From the NCBI RefSeq assembly GCF_003576645.1, contig NC_044916.1, forward strand, positions 20,085,662 to 20,149,661: 64,000 nt of DNA, given 5' to 3'. The notes beneath the pieces are model-generated. The model saw only the letters and a program-made list of their open reading frames with translations. It was not told where the DNA came from and did not search any database. The translations under genes were made by a program, and so were the position numbers. Position 1 is the stretch's first letter. Each line of letters begins with the position of its first letter. The stretch is from Ipomoea triloba (lineage: Eukaryota > Streptophyta > Magnoliopsida > Solanales > Convolvulaceae). Positions 55,101 to 64,000 of the stretch are shown here, piece after piece.

Positions 55101-56200
55101 TCTACATCATGATCATGTTTGTCATCTCTAACGATCGTTATATGGCTTGAAGCAAGCTCCACGTGCTTGGTTTAAGCGACTGCACGACTTTTTAATCTCA
55201 GCAGGTTTTTCGTCCTCCAAAACCGATGTTTCATTATTTTTCTATACATCAGGGGACTCTCGGGTATATCTACTTGTTTATGTAGATGACATCATTATGA
55301 TGGGTAACGACACTGCCTTGGTTGATTCTCTCCTTCGTCGTCTTTCAACTGCATTCAAGATCAGGGATCTGGGCACACCTGGTTTCTTCCTCGGTATTGA
55401 AACTCTGGCATATGGCGGTGGTTACTTTCTGTCTCAGAAAAGGTATATGTAGGATATTCTTGTTCGGGTCGGTATGACTGACTGTAAGGCTTTGGCAACA
55501 CCCGCCGCTGTCACTAAATCCCACTCAGTGCCGTCGCATTGTGGGAGCTCTGCAGTATCTGACCATCACTCGACCAGACTTATCATTCTCTGTCAATCGT
55601 CTCTGCCAATTTATGCACTCACCCACAGCAGAACACTGGCGTCTACTCAAGCGGGTTTTACGTTATGTCAAGGGCACGTTAGACATGGGCCTACAGGTCT
55701 CTCCGTCGTCACATTCTACTTTGCATGGCTACTCTGATTCCGACTGGGCTAGGTGTCCGATAGATAGGAAATCGACCAGCGGCTATGCTGTTTTCTATGG
55801 TACCAATTTGATTTCTTGGGTCTCCAGGAAGCAGCGCACAGTTGCTCGATCATCTACAGAAGTCGAGTACAAAGGGTTAGCAGATGTTGCAGCTGAGGTT
55901 ACGTGGGTCGTTTCATTGCTCCGTGAGTTGCGGCTACACTCGGGTCAGCCTGCGACGTTGTGGTGTGATAGTCTAGGAGCTACTTACATGGCAGCTAATC
56001 CAGTCTTTCATGCTAGGACTAAGCATGTTGAAGTTGACTACCACTTTGTTCGCGATAAGGTGGCTTCAGGGGAGTTAAATGTTTGCTTTGTATCTACTCA
56101 GGATCAGCTTGCCGATATCTTCACCAAGCCTCTATCTACTCAGCGCTTTCAGACTCTTCGTGCCAAGCTCAATGTTGTTTCCCCCCAACCTTGTGCTTGA
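52161..56200 (+). pseudogene. Copia gag-pol, nearly complete, inactivated
   Basis: The first frame (52161-53921, 586 codons) is open. It holds UBN2-type gag (LNARNYIYWRTQILP, residues about 36-50), a CCHC zinc knuckle CQICRSHGHTAVTC (from residue 288), protease DTGATSH (D at 333), GAG-pre-integrase WHQRLGHPHG..CLACQLGK and the integrase start. A frameshift lies at about 53840-53875 (the next frame has MVERRFSRSIKAIQSDLGGEY). Then a TAG at 54160-54162, a TAG replacing Trp in N-T-W (54787), a TAA replacing Gln at 55129-55131, a TAG at 55450-55452 and a frameshift near 55515. The RT YVDDIIMMGND (about 55277-55309) and RNase H/ADIFTKPLS (about 55735-56136) remain recognisable. Ends ..VVSPQPCA then stop. 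Confidence 0.96.
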
Positions 56201-56207
56201 GGGGGCG
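56194..56207 (+). other. Polypurine tract
   Basis: GCTTGAGGGGGCG sits between the stop codon region and the 3' LTR, matching the nested Copia's PPT. Confidence 0.8.
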
Positions 56208-56367
56208 TGTCAATAATGTTATGTTTTATATTATATAGTCCTAAATATTTTTTGTTAATAGCTAGTCAATGTTCAGTACCTGTAGAATAGGGGAGGTTAT
56301 AGCTAACTCTCATATAGGTACTAGAACTCTGTAATTCAGTTGTATTGAATCAGATTCTACGTTCATC
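56208..56367 (+). repeat. 3' LTR of Copia
   Basis: TGTCAATAATG..TACGTTCATC, 160 bp. It differs from the 5' LTR by four substitutions and an extra TTATG. Confidence 0.95.
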
Positions 56368-56372
56368 AATTG

Positions 56373-56780
56373 TGTATTAAGAAAAGTATAAACAGTGTTA
56401 TAGAAGAAGAGAAAATGACTTATCAATATTACTAATACTAACAAAGTAATCAAAATTCCAACCAAATTCAATAGCCAAAGATATATGGCAACCAAAATAT
56501 TTTGTACACTCATAGTTATTTTGTTTAGACACCTGCTCATATTTTGAAATCCTTATACCTAGAGTTCACAAGGTACTGTGAACTTTAGTGTATGTGTATA
56601 TATCTTATTTTGTGAGCTTTTGTATCTTATGTTATAAAATTGTGTACCTTAAGAGTATAAATTGTGTACATGAAACAAGTTAATAATTGTATCTTATGTT
56701 ATGAATTTTTGTATCTTGTGTTGTGAAATTTTGTGCCTATAAACACAAATTATGTACCTAAAGCAGATTTGAAAAATAAG

Positions 56781-56814
<34 letters not shown>

Positions 56815-56815
56815 G

Positions 56816-56847
<32 letters not shown>

Positions 56848-56964
56848 ATGTGTCTTATGTTGTGTTTTTTTGTGTCTCTTACTGTAAAATTATGTACCTT
56901 ATGAGTATTAATTTTGTATCTCGTCGTTTTGATCCCGGGTCCATAATATTGCGTGAATTAAATT
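56373..56964. repeat. AT-rich spacer with GTATCTTATGTT repeats and (TG)n
   Basis: Degenerate TTGTATCTTATGTTATGAA-type repeats from about 56600 to 56930 and a TG microsatellite at 56795-56846. The plus frame 56733-57152 crosses the microsatellite and is not a gene. Confidence 0.7.
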
Positions 56965-57482
56965 TAGGGATGACAATTTCAATCCGCCCCGTGGATATCC
57001 ACCCGAATCCACCCTGCATGGGTCGAGTTTTTATGGGTGATAGTAGGGGTGGGTCTTTAAAAAAAAAAAACAAAAAACAAAAAACAAAAAAAGTACACCC
57101 GCAGTGGGTCGGGTCGGGTTGGATTCAGATTCTATGTACAAAACCCACCTAGAACCCCACCCGACCCACCATGTGTGTTTATGTATATATATAATAGTAA
57201 AATAAGTATTAGTATGTAGTTTATTATAAAAGTTTCTATAACTTTAGGTAACATTTTACTATTTTTATATTTAAACTACTAAGTTAATTTTTAAAATTTA
57301 ACAATTTAGTTATTATATTATATTTGGATATTTTTATTATTTTTTGTTGTAGTATAACTAATGAATTTTGTGATTTTATTATGTGTAAGTAATTTCAATA
57401 TTATTTAAAAAAAAATTAATAAGATGATAAGTGGTGGGTATTGAAAAAGTCCACTCAACACCCCGATCCATTGTCATCCTTA
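56965..57482. mobile_element. hAT-type MITE, 518 bp, 8-bp TSD
   Basis: Left end TAGGGATGACAAT; right end, reversed, TAAGGATGACAAT. A perfect 8-bp TSD, ATTAAATT, lies at 56957-56964 and 57483-57490. The interior has GGGTCGGGTCGGGTTGGAT facing CCCACCCGACCCACC, commonly seen in TAGGGATGGCAA-ended plant hAT MITEs. Non-coding. Confidence 0.88.
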
Positions 57483-57509
57483 ATTAAATTTTTTTTGTTC
57501 ATAACTATT

Positions 57510-57597
57510 CTCAATATTGTCTCCACTGAGGCTCGAACTCACCACCTCCCGTACAAAGGAAAGGGCTTGATGCCACTGGACCACAAGGTCCTTGGCA
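57510..57597 (-). mobile_element. tRNA-derived SINE
   Basis: The minus strand reads GACCTTGTGGTCCAGTGGCA (A-box-like TGGTCCAGTGGC) and GGTGAGTTCGAGCCTCAGTG (B-box GAGTTCGAGCCTC), then GAGACAATATTGAG. Best-preserved B box of the four copies in this window. Confidence 0.72.
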
Positions 57598-57759
57598 TTG
57601 CTTATATTTTGTTATAGCATACAACTACACGAAGAATAAAACATATCTTCTAGCCCAATACAATACTCAATCAAAAAACTCAAACAAGCCCAAAAAAAAA
57701 ACAAAATATACTTAGCAATTCAAGGCCCAAAGAAAATCATCCGACAAATTATACCATGA

Positions 57760-58145
57760 AGCAGGGTCCATCTTGTACTATAGACTCAAGTCTAAAATGA
57801 TATTCAGTATTTAGATTATGTATTTACTGTTAATCTATTATGTGCATGCCGTTAACAGATTATGTGTAAATAAATTGAAGGCGCGTAATATATTAAATTT
57901 TAACAATAGGCACATTATAATATAATATGCTTATGTGTATGTAATTAATAAATTATACGCCTTCAATTTATTTACATACACATAATTTATTAACGAAATT
58001 CACATAATATGTTAACTGCATGTACATAATATGTTGTTAACCTATATATTATGTGCTTTCAATTTATTTACAAGACATATAATTTATTAATATGTCAAAC
58101 TGCAGACACATAATTTTGTAGTAAGTGCACAATATAAGATGGACT
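57760..58145. repeat. AT-rich inverted repeats
   Basis: AATAAATTGAAGGCG (57870-57884) against CGCCTTCAATTTATT (57959-57973), ATGTGCATGCCGTTAACA-like words and repeated ACATAATATGTTAAC. Bounded by GGGTCCATCTTGTACTATAG (about 57766) and its rough complement ACAATATAAGATGGAC (about 58130). Possibly a MITE of the same group as 14993-18490. Confidence 0.45.
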
Positions 58146-58852
58146 AGAAATCATCTCTGAAATCCTATACATACAGCCACTGCCACAACCACCATCCCCA
58201 ACCTGCCACTGTACTGTACGTCCCACCACTGACACACCTCTTTAGGCTATCCTTATCCCTCAATACTCTCTCACTTTCAAAAATGGGTCTCACTTCCACA
58301 TCACCCAATTTGCAAATCATTTACTATTTACACTACATCCCTACAAATCTAATCAACTTTCAAAAGTGGGCCCCAATTTCACATCACATTAAAAAATTAA
58401 TATCTTTTTCTCAATAAATATCATTTTCTCTTTAACATTATTAATTTATATCAATATATAAAGTACTTTTAAATACTAAAAATAATAAAAATGAAAATTC
58501 GGAAACATAATTTTGTATATAAAATACTTTTAAATATTAAAAATAGCAATACTAAAAATCTAAAATCGTAATTTTTAAAAATTAAAATTAAAATTAATTA
58601 AAATTTTAAAATAAATTAATTACATTACAAAATTAAAATTAAAAAAATAACCAAACAAAAGTCACGTATAGCACTATACCATTTTAGGAATTAACAAAAA
58701 AAAAAAAAAAAGCCATGTATTGTGGCAACAGTTAAAAAAAAAAAAAAAAAAAGAAATGGAGAAATAAGATCATGTATGGGCGGATAACATTTTAGGAATT
58801 AATAAAACAAAACATAAAACTAATATATTGGCATCAACCGTAAAAATGAAAA

Positions 58853-58889
<37 letters not shown>

Positions 58890-59600
58890 TCACGTCTGCA
58901 GCTTTTCTGCCATTCTATTTAGCAAATTTGCTGCAGAAGCAAATTTGCTAAATGGCGTGGCAAGCTTTTAAATAAAATAATGGTTCTTTTTTTGCCACCT
59001 CACCCAGCAAGTGCATGCACTTGCTGGGTTGAGGTTAGCCTTAGCTTCTTCGACATTCATTAAATTTTGGTTGAAAAAGCTTCAGATATCAACGCCATCA
59101 TATCATATCATATCCCCTCTCTCACCAAACTACATCTTCTTCTCCCTTAGAAAACACCGAACTCCCATCCAGCACCAAACCTCGTCGCCAACCTTAGCTT
59201 CATCATCATCTTCCCTCACCTTAACAAACACCAACATTTGCATAGGCGGCTAAATGTTGTATATGCATGTGGTGCATCCTTAGTTAATCTTCTTTAGCAA
59301 CAACATGTTGTATGGCTGTGTGAGTTCATGCAAGCAATGCCCAAGAAAAATTATGTTAACCAAATCAATTTTGATAATATTCCAACACATGTTATAAAAT
59401 TATCCTGAGAATTCATCTGCTCATGGTAATATAACATGTTAATTGAAAATACATATCATGTTGATTGTGTATGCGTACATAATATAATTTAGACTCGAGT
59501 TCACAGTTTACATGGTGGACCTTGATCCACAATATAATTTGCAGAATTATATATGATTTAATCAATTTAATGAGTCTCAAAATTTCTATATATATATATA
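58146..59600. other. AT-rich intergenic DNA with poly-A tracts, no gene seen
   Basis: Poly-A runs at about 58697-58711, 58735-58752 and 58854-58887. A hairpin GCAAATTTGCT..AGCAAATTTGC lies at about 58921-58952, and GCAAGTGCATGCACTTGC, a perfect 18-bp palindrome, at about 59009-59026. The frame 59011-59253 has no recognisable domain. Confidence 0.55.
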
Positions 59601-59607
59601 TATTAGG

Positions 59608-59732
59608 CCAAAGGTCTTGTGGTCAAGTGGCATGAAGTGATTCTCCCAAGTAAGAGATCATGGGTTTGAGCCTTAGTGGGGGTAATGGCATATACTACAT
59701 GTAACAGGGTCAATAGTATTCAAAAAAAAAAA
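59608..59732 (+). mobile_element. tRNA-derived SINE with A-rich tail
   Basis: AAAGGTCTTGTGGTCAAGTGGCATG (A-box-like TGGTCAAGTGGC), ATGGGTTTGAGCCTTAGTGG (B box), ACAGGGTCAATAGT, then a run of A (about 59720-59732). Confidence 0.72.
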
Positions 59733-59774
59733 ATTCTATATCAGTATAGTGTTTAATAGTAATTTTATTTTCGA

Positions 59775-60192
59775 CCGTTAATTTTAATAACTCCATAATT
59801 ATTAATAAAGTAGAATCCGTTAATTTTAATAACTCCATAATTATTAATAAAGTAGAATGACTTAATTGAAATTCATTTGTGATTTATTATTATTGTGATA
59901 ATGTGATTTGAAATTCATTTGTGATTTATTATTATTGTGATAATGTGATTTTATTATATTTGGAGAGTGTATTATAATTGTCAATAATTATATCATGGGA
60001 CGTCCCGTTAATTTTAATAACTCCATAATTATTAATAAAGTAGAATGACTTAATTGAAATTCATTTGTGATTTATTATTATTGTGATAATGTGATTTGAA
60101 ATTCATTTGTGATTTATTATTATTGTGATAATGTGATTTTATTATATTTGGAGAGTGTATTATAATTGTCAATAATTATATCATGGGACGTC
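59775..60192. repeat. Nested exact tandem duplications (42 bp and 188 bp)
   Basis: CCGTTAATTTTAATAACTCC.. (42 bp) at 59775 and 59817. A 188-bp block, 59817-60004, is repeated without visible mismatch at 60005-60192. Within each block GAAATTCATTTGTGATTTAT.. (42 bp) is doubled (59868/59910 and 60056/60098). Confidence 0.96.
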
Positions 60193-60315
60193 ATGATTCA
60201 CATTGTAAAATGTACCATTAACATGTTAAAATAATTATCATTATTATTATATGATTTATGATTTATTATTTTCTATGGCTCATAAATGGTTATTTAAATT
60301 TAATAATAATAATTA

Positions 60316-60631
60316 TGTTATTGGTTAGATAAAATAAGGAGCAGTTCCAACTGCTCAGATAACCACTCACGTTGATGGAACTGTGAGATGGTTTATCAAC
60401 CATTCAGAGGCTCTGGTCCTCTCCCCAACCTTCTGCAAAAACAAAGTTCTCTCTCCATCAGAGTTCTTAGACTAAGGGAAGGCTCAGGGTCTGGAGGGAG
60501 AAACCAAGCCTCCATTTGAAGCATCTGCAGTGAAACCATGGAGCCATGTATATCTGTTAAACCTTAATTATAGTACTGTATGTGAAGAGCATGTGTTCAG
60601 AAGATCTTATATATTTAAGTTTTATCTTACA
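60316..60631 (+). mobile_element. Probable 5' LTR of the right-edge Copia
   Basis: TG..CA segment (TGTTATTGG..TATCTTACA) of about 316 bp ending 2 bp before a tRNA-Met-like PBS, with a TATATATTTAAG box (about 60608-60619). The left boundary is a guess, and the 3' LTR is outside the window. Confidence 0.45.
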
Positions 60632-60633
60632 TG

Positions 60634-60651
60634 TGATATCAGAGCCAGGTT
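60634..60651 (+). other. Primer binding site of right-edge Copia
   Basis: TGATATCAGAGCCAGGTT, one base off the TGGTATCAGAGC start expected for initiator-Met tRNA priming. Confidence 0.72.
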
Positions 60652-61070
60652 GTAGAACATATGCTTTTCCATATATTATGATGAAAAGCAGCTTTATTTT
60701 CCATTACGTATTGTTTGTATTTTCAATTCGTATGTATGCCCAGGTTTTAGAATATATGATTTTTCATAAGTTGGTATATCCGCATGATTTGTGAATGTAT
60801 CTGCATAAGTTGATGCAATATTTATATATGTGTAAGAATGCGAATGTATGCAATGTATTAAGTTAATGCATGTGCATCTTGGAATCCTCATGCGGAAATT
60901 CCATCTTGGGAGCTGCAAATACATAGATTTATGCCATTGAAAAATATTTCATCACTGTTCGTAAATCTATGTATTTGCACTGTTCGTAAAACGAATGCCC
61001 AAGTGTTCGTGTATGCACTGTTTAATTCTTATAAATGACTTTGCATTCTTCATTGTTCATGATGTACTGT

Positions 61071-61228
61071 TAATAAATTGCATTTGCACGTACTGTAAAT
61101 AAAAGCAATTGAATGAGGCTATGATTCATTCCTAGTTTCTAAAGCTTGCTAATAAATTGCATTTGCACGTACTGTAAATAAAAGCAATTGAATGAGGCTA
61201 TGATTCATTCCTAGTTTCTAAAGCTTGC
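61071..61228. repeat. Exact 79-bp tandem duplication in the Copia leader
   Basis: TAATAAATTGCATTTGCACG.. at 61071-61149 is repeated identically at 61150-61228. It lies between PBS and gag in an unusually long leader (about 1.4 kb). Confidence 0.95.
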
Positions 61229-61522
61229 TTTTGGCAGTAATCGTAAGTTCTGAGTTGTAGTAAATTACATAATGGTGAATTCATTATGCGCATTCTGCCC
61301 ATGATGAGCACACATATATGCTTTTGCTATTTGTTAATTATGTACGTGGATTTATAATATAAATCTTTAGGATATTACGTATTGATATGAATAATCACTA
61401 TATTACGTATTTCTTTTAGATTGTTATGCTTTATTGTTTTTATGTTTTTATTTATTATATTATAATTATTTGATATCTAATTATGATTATTTGTTAGTCA
61501 CCAAAGTGATCAAATTATAAAT

Positions 61523-61648
61523 TTTCATAGATATCAAATTTAAATAAATTAATTCAATTACCCATTTCATAGATATCAAATTTAAATAAATTAATTCAAT
61601 TACCCATTTCATAGATATCAAATTTAAATAAATTAATTCAATTACCCA
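61523..61648. repeat. Exact 42-bp tandem triplication in the Copia leader
   Basis: TTTCATAGATATCAAATTTA.. at 61523, 61565 and 61607, three identical 42-bp units. Confidence 0.97.
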
Positions 61649-62056
61649 TGATTATGTGATGCTTATAATGAAATGACATGATTTTATTTTTCTATTATAT
61701 TGGGTAAATTGAAGTTTTATAATTATGAAATATTTAAGAGTCGCCCAAAGGTTGATCAATTATTTCATAATTATAAACATAATAGCGGTTTTAATTATTT
61801 ATATTCGATTGGATTGTTTAGCATATCCAAAGATAGCAAACAAGTCTAGTCGTAATACAATTAATAGCCAATTATGTGAAAATAGTAATAGTTGAGCATC
61901 ATTATGTTTAATGTTATACGTTGTTGGATCACCCAAAGGAGACCTTCAATGTATTTAATTGTTTACGAGTATGTTAGTTAAAAGTATTTACTTTGTGTTA
62001 ATGTAGAATTAATGTCTAAGTATTGTATATGTATTGCAGCATTAAGTTGTGTTTCA

Positions 62057-64000
62057 ATGCTTTCGCAAGTTGCGTCTATTGTAAAGTTTAATGGGCTGAA
62101 TTTTGCTGAGTGGCATGAACAAATTCAGTTTCACCTCGGTGTTCTGGATCTTGATCTAGCACTTTTGACTGACAAGCCCGCTGCTATTGATAATAATAGC
62201 AGTGCTGATGATGTAGCCTTCCATCAAGCATGGGAAAGGTCAAATAGACTCAGCATGATGCTTATGCGAATGACACTTGAAAGCAACATCAAGTCAACAA
62301 TTCCCAAATTTGACAGTACTAAGGATTTGTTGAAACATGTGGAGAAAAATTCACTTTCTAAATGTGCTGATAAGGCCATAGCAGGCACACTTATGGGTAA
62401 ACTGACCACCATGAAATTTGATGGTTCGCGTTCCATGCATCAGCATGTTACTGAGATGTTAACCTTAGCAGGAAAATTAAGGTCCATGGAAATGGAAGTG
62501 AGTGATACTTTCCTTGTCCAATTTATTTTAAACTCTTTGCCTCACGAGTATGAGACATTCCAAGTGAATTATAATTCCATTAAAGATAAGTGGAATGTAC
62601 TCGAATTGCATAAAATGCTAAATCAAGAGGAAAGAAGGCTTAAGGGACAAGGGATTCACTCAGTTAATCTCATGAGTCAGTCAAAGGCTGGTAAAAATTT
62701 TGGAAAGAAGAATCAGAAGGGTAAGAAAGGACCAATGAAGACTAATGAGTCCTCTTCTCAAATCCACAAAAAGGAACATAAGAATGACAAGTGTCATTTC
62801 TGCAAGAAATTTGGACATTTTCATAAAGATTGCCTTAAGCGTAAGGCATGGTTCGAAAAGAAAGGTAAAAATTTTATATCAGTATGTTTCAAATCAAATT
62901 TAACTGAAGTTCCTTATAATACTTGGTGGATTGATTCTGGTTCCACTACTCACGTTTCGAATACTATGCAGGGATTCCTTATGACCCAAACCATAAAGCC
63001 AAATGAAAGATTTGTGTTCATGGGGAATAGAGTTAAAGCTCCAGTAGAAGTCATTGGAACTTATCGTTTAATTTTAGATACTGGACATCATTTAGATTTG
63101 TTTGAGACTCTTTATGTTCCTTCAGTTTCTAGGAATTTAATTTGTTTGTCAAAACTGGACTCTGTTGGTTTTTCCTTAAAGTTTGGAAATGGATGTTTTA
63201 GTTTGTTCAAACAAAATCACTTTATTGGTTCTGATATACTTTCTGATGGTTTGTACAAATTAAATCTTGACAATCTTTTTGCTGAAACTCTTTTAACCCT
63301 GCATCATAGTATTGGAACTAAACGAAGTTTAGTTGATGAAAGATCAGCTTACTTGTGGCATAAACGTTTGGGTCACATATCCAAGGAAAGGATTCAAAGA
63401 CTTGTAAAGAATGAAATTCTTACTGAATTGGATTTTACTAATCTCGGTATTTGTGTGGATTGTATTAAAGGAAAACATTCAAATCACACCAATAAGAATG
63501 CAGCCACAAGAAGTACACAGCTCCTTGAAATAATACACACTGATATATGTGGACCTTTTGATGTTCCGAATTTCGGAAAGGAAAAATATTTCATCACATT
63601 TATTGATGACTTTTCACGTTATGGTTATGTCTATTTGTTGCATGAAAAATCTCAATCAATAAATGCCTTAGAGGTATTTGTGGAAGAGGTTGAAAGACAA
63701 TTAGACAGAAAGGTGAAAATTATAAGGTCTGATAGGGGTGGTGAGTATTATGGGAAATATGATGAAAGTGGACAATGTCCTGGTCCATTTGCTAAATTTC
63801 TTGAAAAACGTGGTATTTGTGCCCAATACACAATGCCCGGAACACCGCAACAAAATGGTGTTGCAGAAAGGCGTAATCGAACCTTAATGGAAATGGTTAG
63901 GAGCATGATGAGTTATTCTTCTTTACCCTTGTCACTGTGGACATATGCTTTAAAAACCGCCGCTTATTTATTAAACAGGGTTCCTAGCAAGGCAGTTTCA
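62057..64000 (+). CDS. Copia gag-pol polyprotein, 5' part, uninterrupted to window end
   Basis: 648 codons open from ATG 62057 to the last base, with no stop or frameshift. Gag: VKFNGLNFAEWHEQIQFHLG (residues 8-27) and LHKMLNQEERRL. Zinc knuckle CHFCKKFGHFHKDC with C246, C249, H254 and C259. Protease active site WIDSGSTTH, D293-S-G. GAG-pre-integrase zinc-binding H435, H440, C466 and C469 (WHKRLGHIS, CVDC). Integrase DDE triad D496, D559 and E604 (HTDICGPF, SDRGGEY, PQQNGVAERRNR). RT and RNase H should follow beyond the edge. It is distinct in sequence from the other two Copia lineages here. All visible catalytic residues are present, so this copy could be recent and possibly active, which cannot be judged without the rest and the 3' LTR. 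Confidence 0.95.
   Translation, partial: MLSQVASIVKFNGLNFAEWHEQIQFHLGVLDLDLALLTDKPAAIDNNSSADDVAFHQAWERSNRLSMMLMRMTLESNIKSTIPKFDSTKDLLKHVEKNSLSKCADKAIAGTLMGKLTTMKFDGSRSMHQHVTEMLTLAGKLRSMEMEVSDTFLVQFILNSLPHEYETFQVNYNSIKDKWNVLELHKMLNQEERRLKGQGIHSVNLMSQSKAGKNFGKKNQKGKKGPMKTNESSSQIHKKEHKNDKCHFCKKFGHFHKDCLKRKAWFEKKGKNFISVCFKSNLTEVPYNTWWIDSGSTTHVSNTMQGFLMTQTIKPNERFVFMGNRVKAPVEVIGTYRLILDTGHHLDLFETLYVPSVSRNLICLSKLDSVGFSLKFGNGCFSLFKQNHFIGSDILSDGLYKLNLDNLFAETLLTLHHSIGTKRSLVDERSAYLWHKRLGHISKERIQRLVKNEILTELDFTNLGICVDCIKGKHSNHTNKNAATRSTQLLEIIHTDICGPFDVPNFGKEKYFITFIDDFSRYGYVYLLHEKSQSINALEVFVEEVERQLDRKVKIIRSDRGGEYYGKYDESGQCPGPFAKFLEKRGICAQYTMPGTPQQNGVAERRNRTLMEMVRSMMSYSSLPLSLWTYALKTAAYLLNRVPSKAVS

Larger units (their letters stand above)
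51935..56367 (+). mobile_element. Structurally complete Copia retrotransposon, 4433 bp
   Basis: 5' LTR 51935-52089, PBS from 52090, gag-pol 52161-56200, PPT just before the 3' LTR at 56208-56367, perfect 5-bp TSD. The LTRs (155 and 160 bp) differ by about 4 substitutions and one 5-bp TTATG insertion, so it is not brand new. Very short LTRs and UBN2-type gag ally it with 3283-8963. It is complete in form but not autonomous, because pol is broken. Confidence 0.96.
51930..56372. repeat. Target-site duplication AATTG
   Basis: AATTG at 51930-51934 and 56368-56372 exactly border the Copia element, which fixes its ends. Confidence 0.96.

Noticed and set aside
59011..59253. 80-residue plus-strand frame (MHALAGLRLALASS..)
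   Set aside because: It begins in an 18-bp palindrome and has no recognisable domain or signal, a low-complexity Ser/Thr tail and no supporting context.

Overview
The window is nuclear DNA from a flowering plant, most likely a eudicot. This rests on the dense plant-type transposable elements (Copia, Gypsy-like LTRs, hAT, MULE-type foldback elements, Helitron-like units, tRNA-derived SINEs), an intronless CYP94-type cytochrome P450, an intron-containing RPA1-like gene remnant and a scrap of plastid 23S rRNA. I cannot name the species. Only one gene looks intact and cellular: a CYP94C-like P450 at 30139-31662 (+). One further reading frame is open, the 5' part of a Copia gag-pol that runs off the right edge (62057-64000). 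Everything else that resembles protein is decayed transposon or pseudogene.

Layout. 1-11.5 kb: a nest of retroelements. An old Copia element (+, pieces at 1912-3282, 8965-9464 and 10755-10983) was hit by a second Copia in the opposite direction (3283-8963, 127-bp LTRs). That copy was itself hit by a 1325-bp solo LTR (4702-6026, TSD GGACT). A sister solo LTR (9465-10749, TSD TTGGT) sits in the old element. 12.3-13.2 kb: a non-autonomous hAT with a perfect 8-bp TSD, next to a poly-C-bordered 510-N assembly gap. 14-20.3 kb: LTR fragments, an unusual GC-rich hairpin array, a 2637-bp solo LTR with TSD ATTAA, and a plastid rRNA fragment. 22-30 kb: minisatellite, foldback MITEs and a head-to-tail cluster of Helitron-like units carrying nested insertions (another Helitron, SINEs, a poly-A retroposon with a 13-bp TSD, a MULE-type foldback element).

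30-33.3 kb: the P450, followed 18 bp after its stop codon by a foldback MITE and then by a second one with a perfect 9-bp TSD. 34-38.4 kb: another decayed copy of the old Copia family (-). 38.6-40.9 kb: a foldback element split by a 1723-bp solo LTR (TSD TTTGG). 43.4-45.8 kb: an RPA1-like nine-exon pseudogene (-). 47.2-51.5 kb: a GC-rich minisatellite split by a 3.7-kb solo LTR. 51.9-56.4 kb: a structurally complete but inactivated Copia (155/160-bp LTRs, TSD AATTG). 57-64 kb: hAT MITE, SINEs, exact tandem duplications and the 5' half of a coding-intact Copia.

The window records retroelement insertion and solo-LTR formation rather than cooperating genes. I see no operon-like or clustered pathway. 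The most unexpected signals are: unrelated exact 42-bp tandem duplications at six places, which look technical in origin; the tandem Helitron-like array; the paired CACACGCGTGTG palindromes shared by three related LTRs; and the hairpin array at 14.56-14.93 kb.
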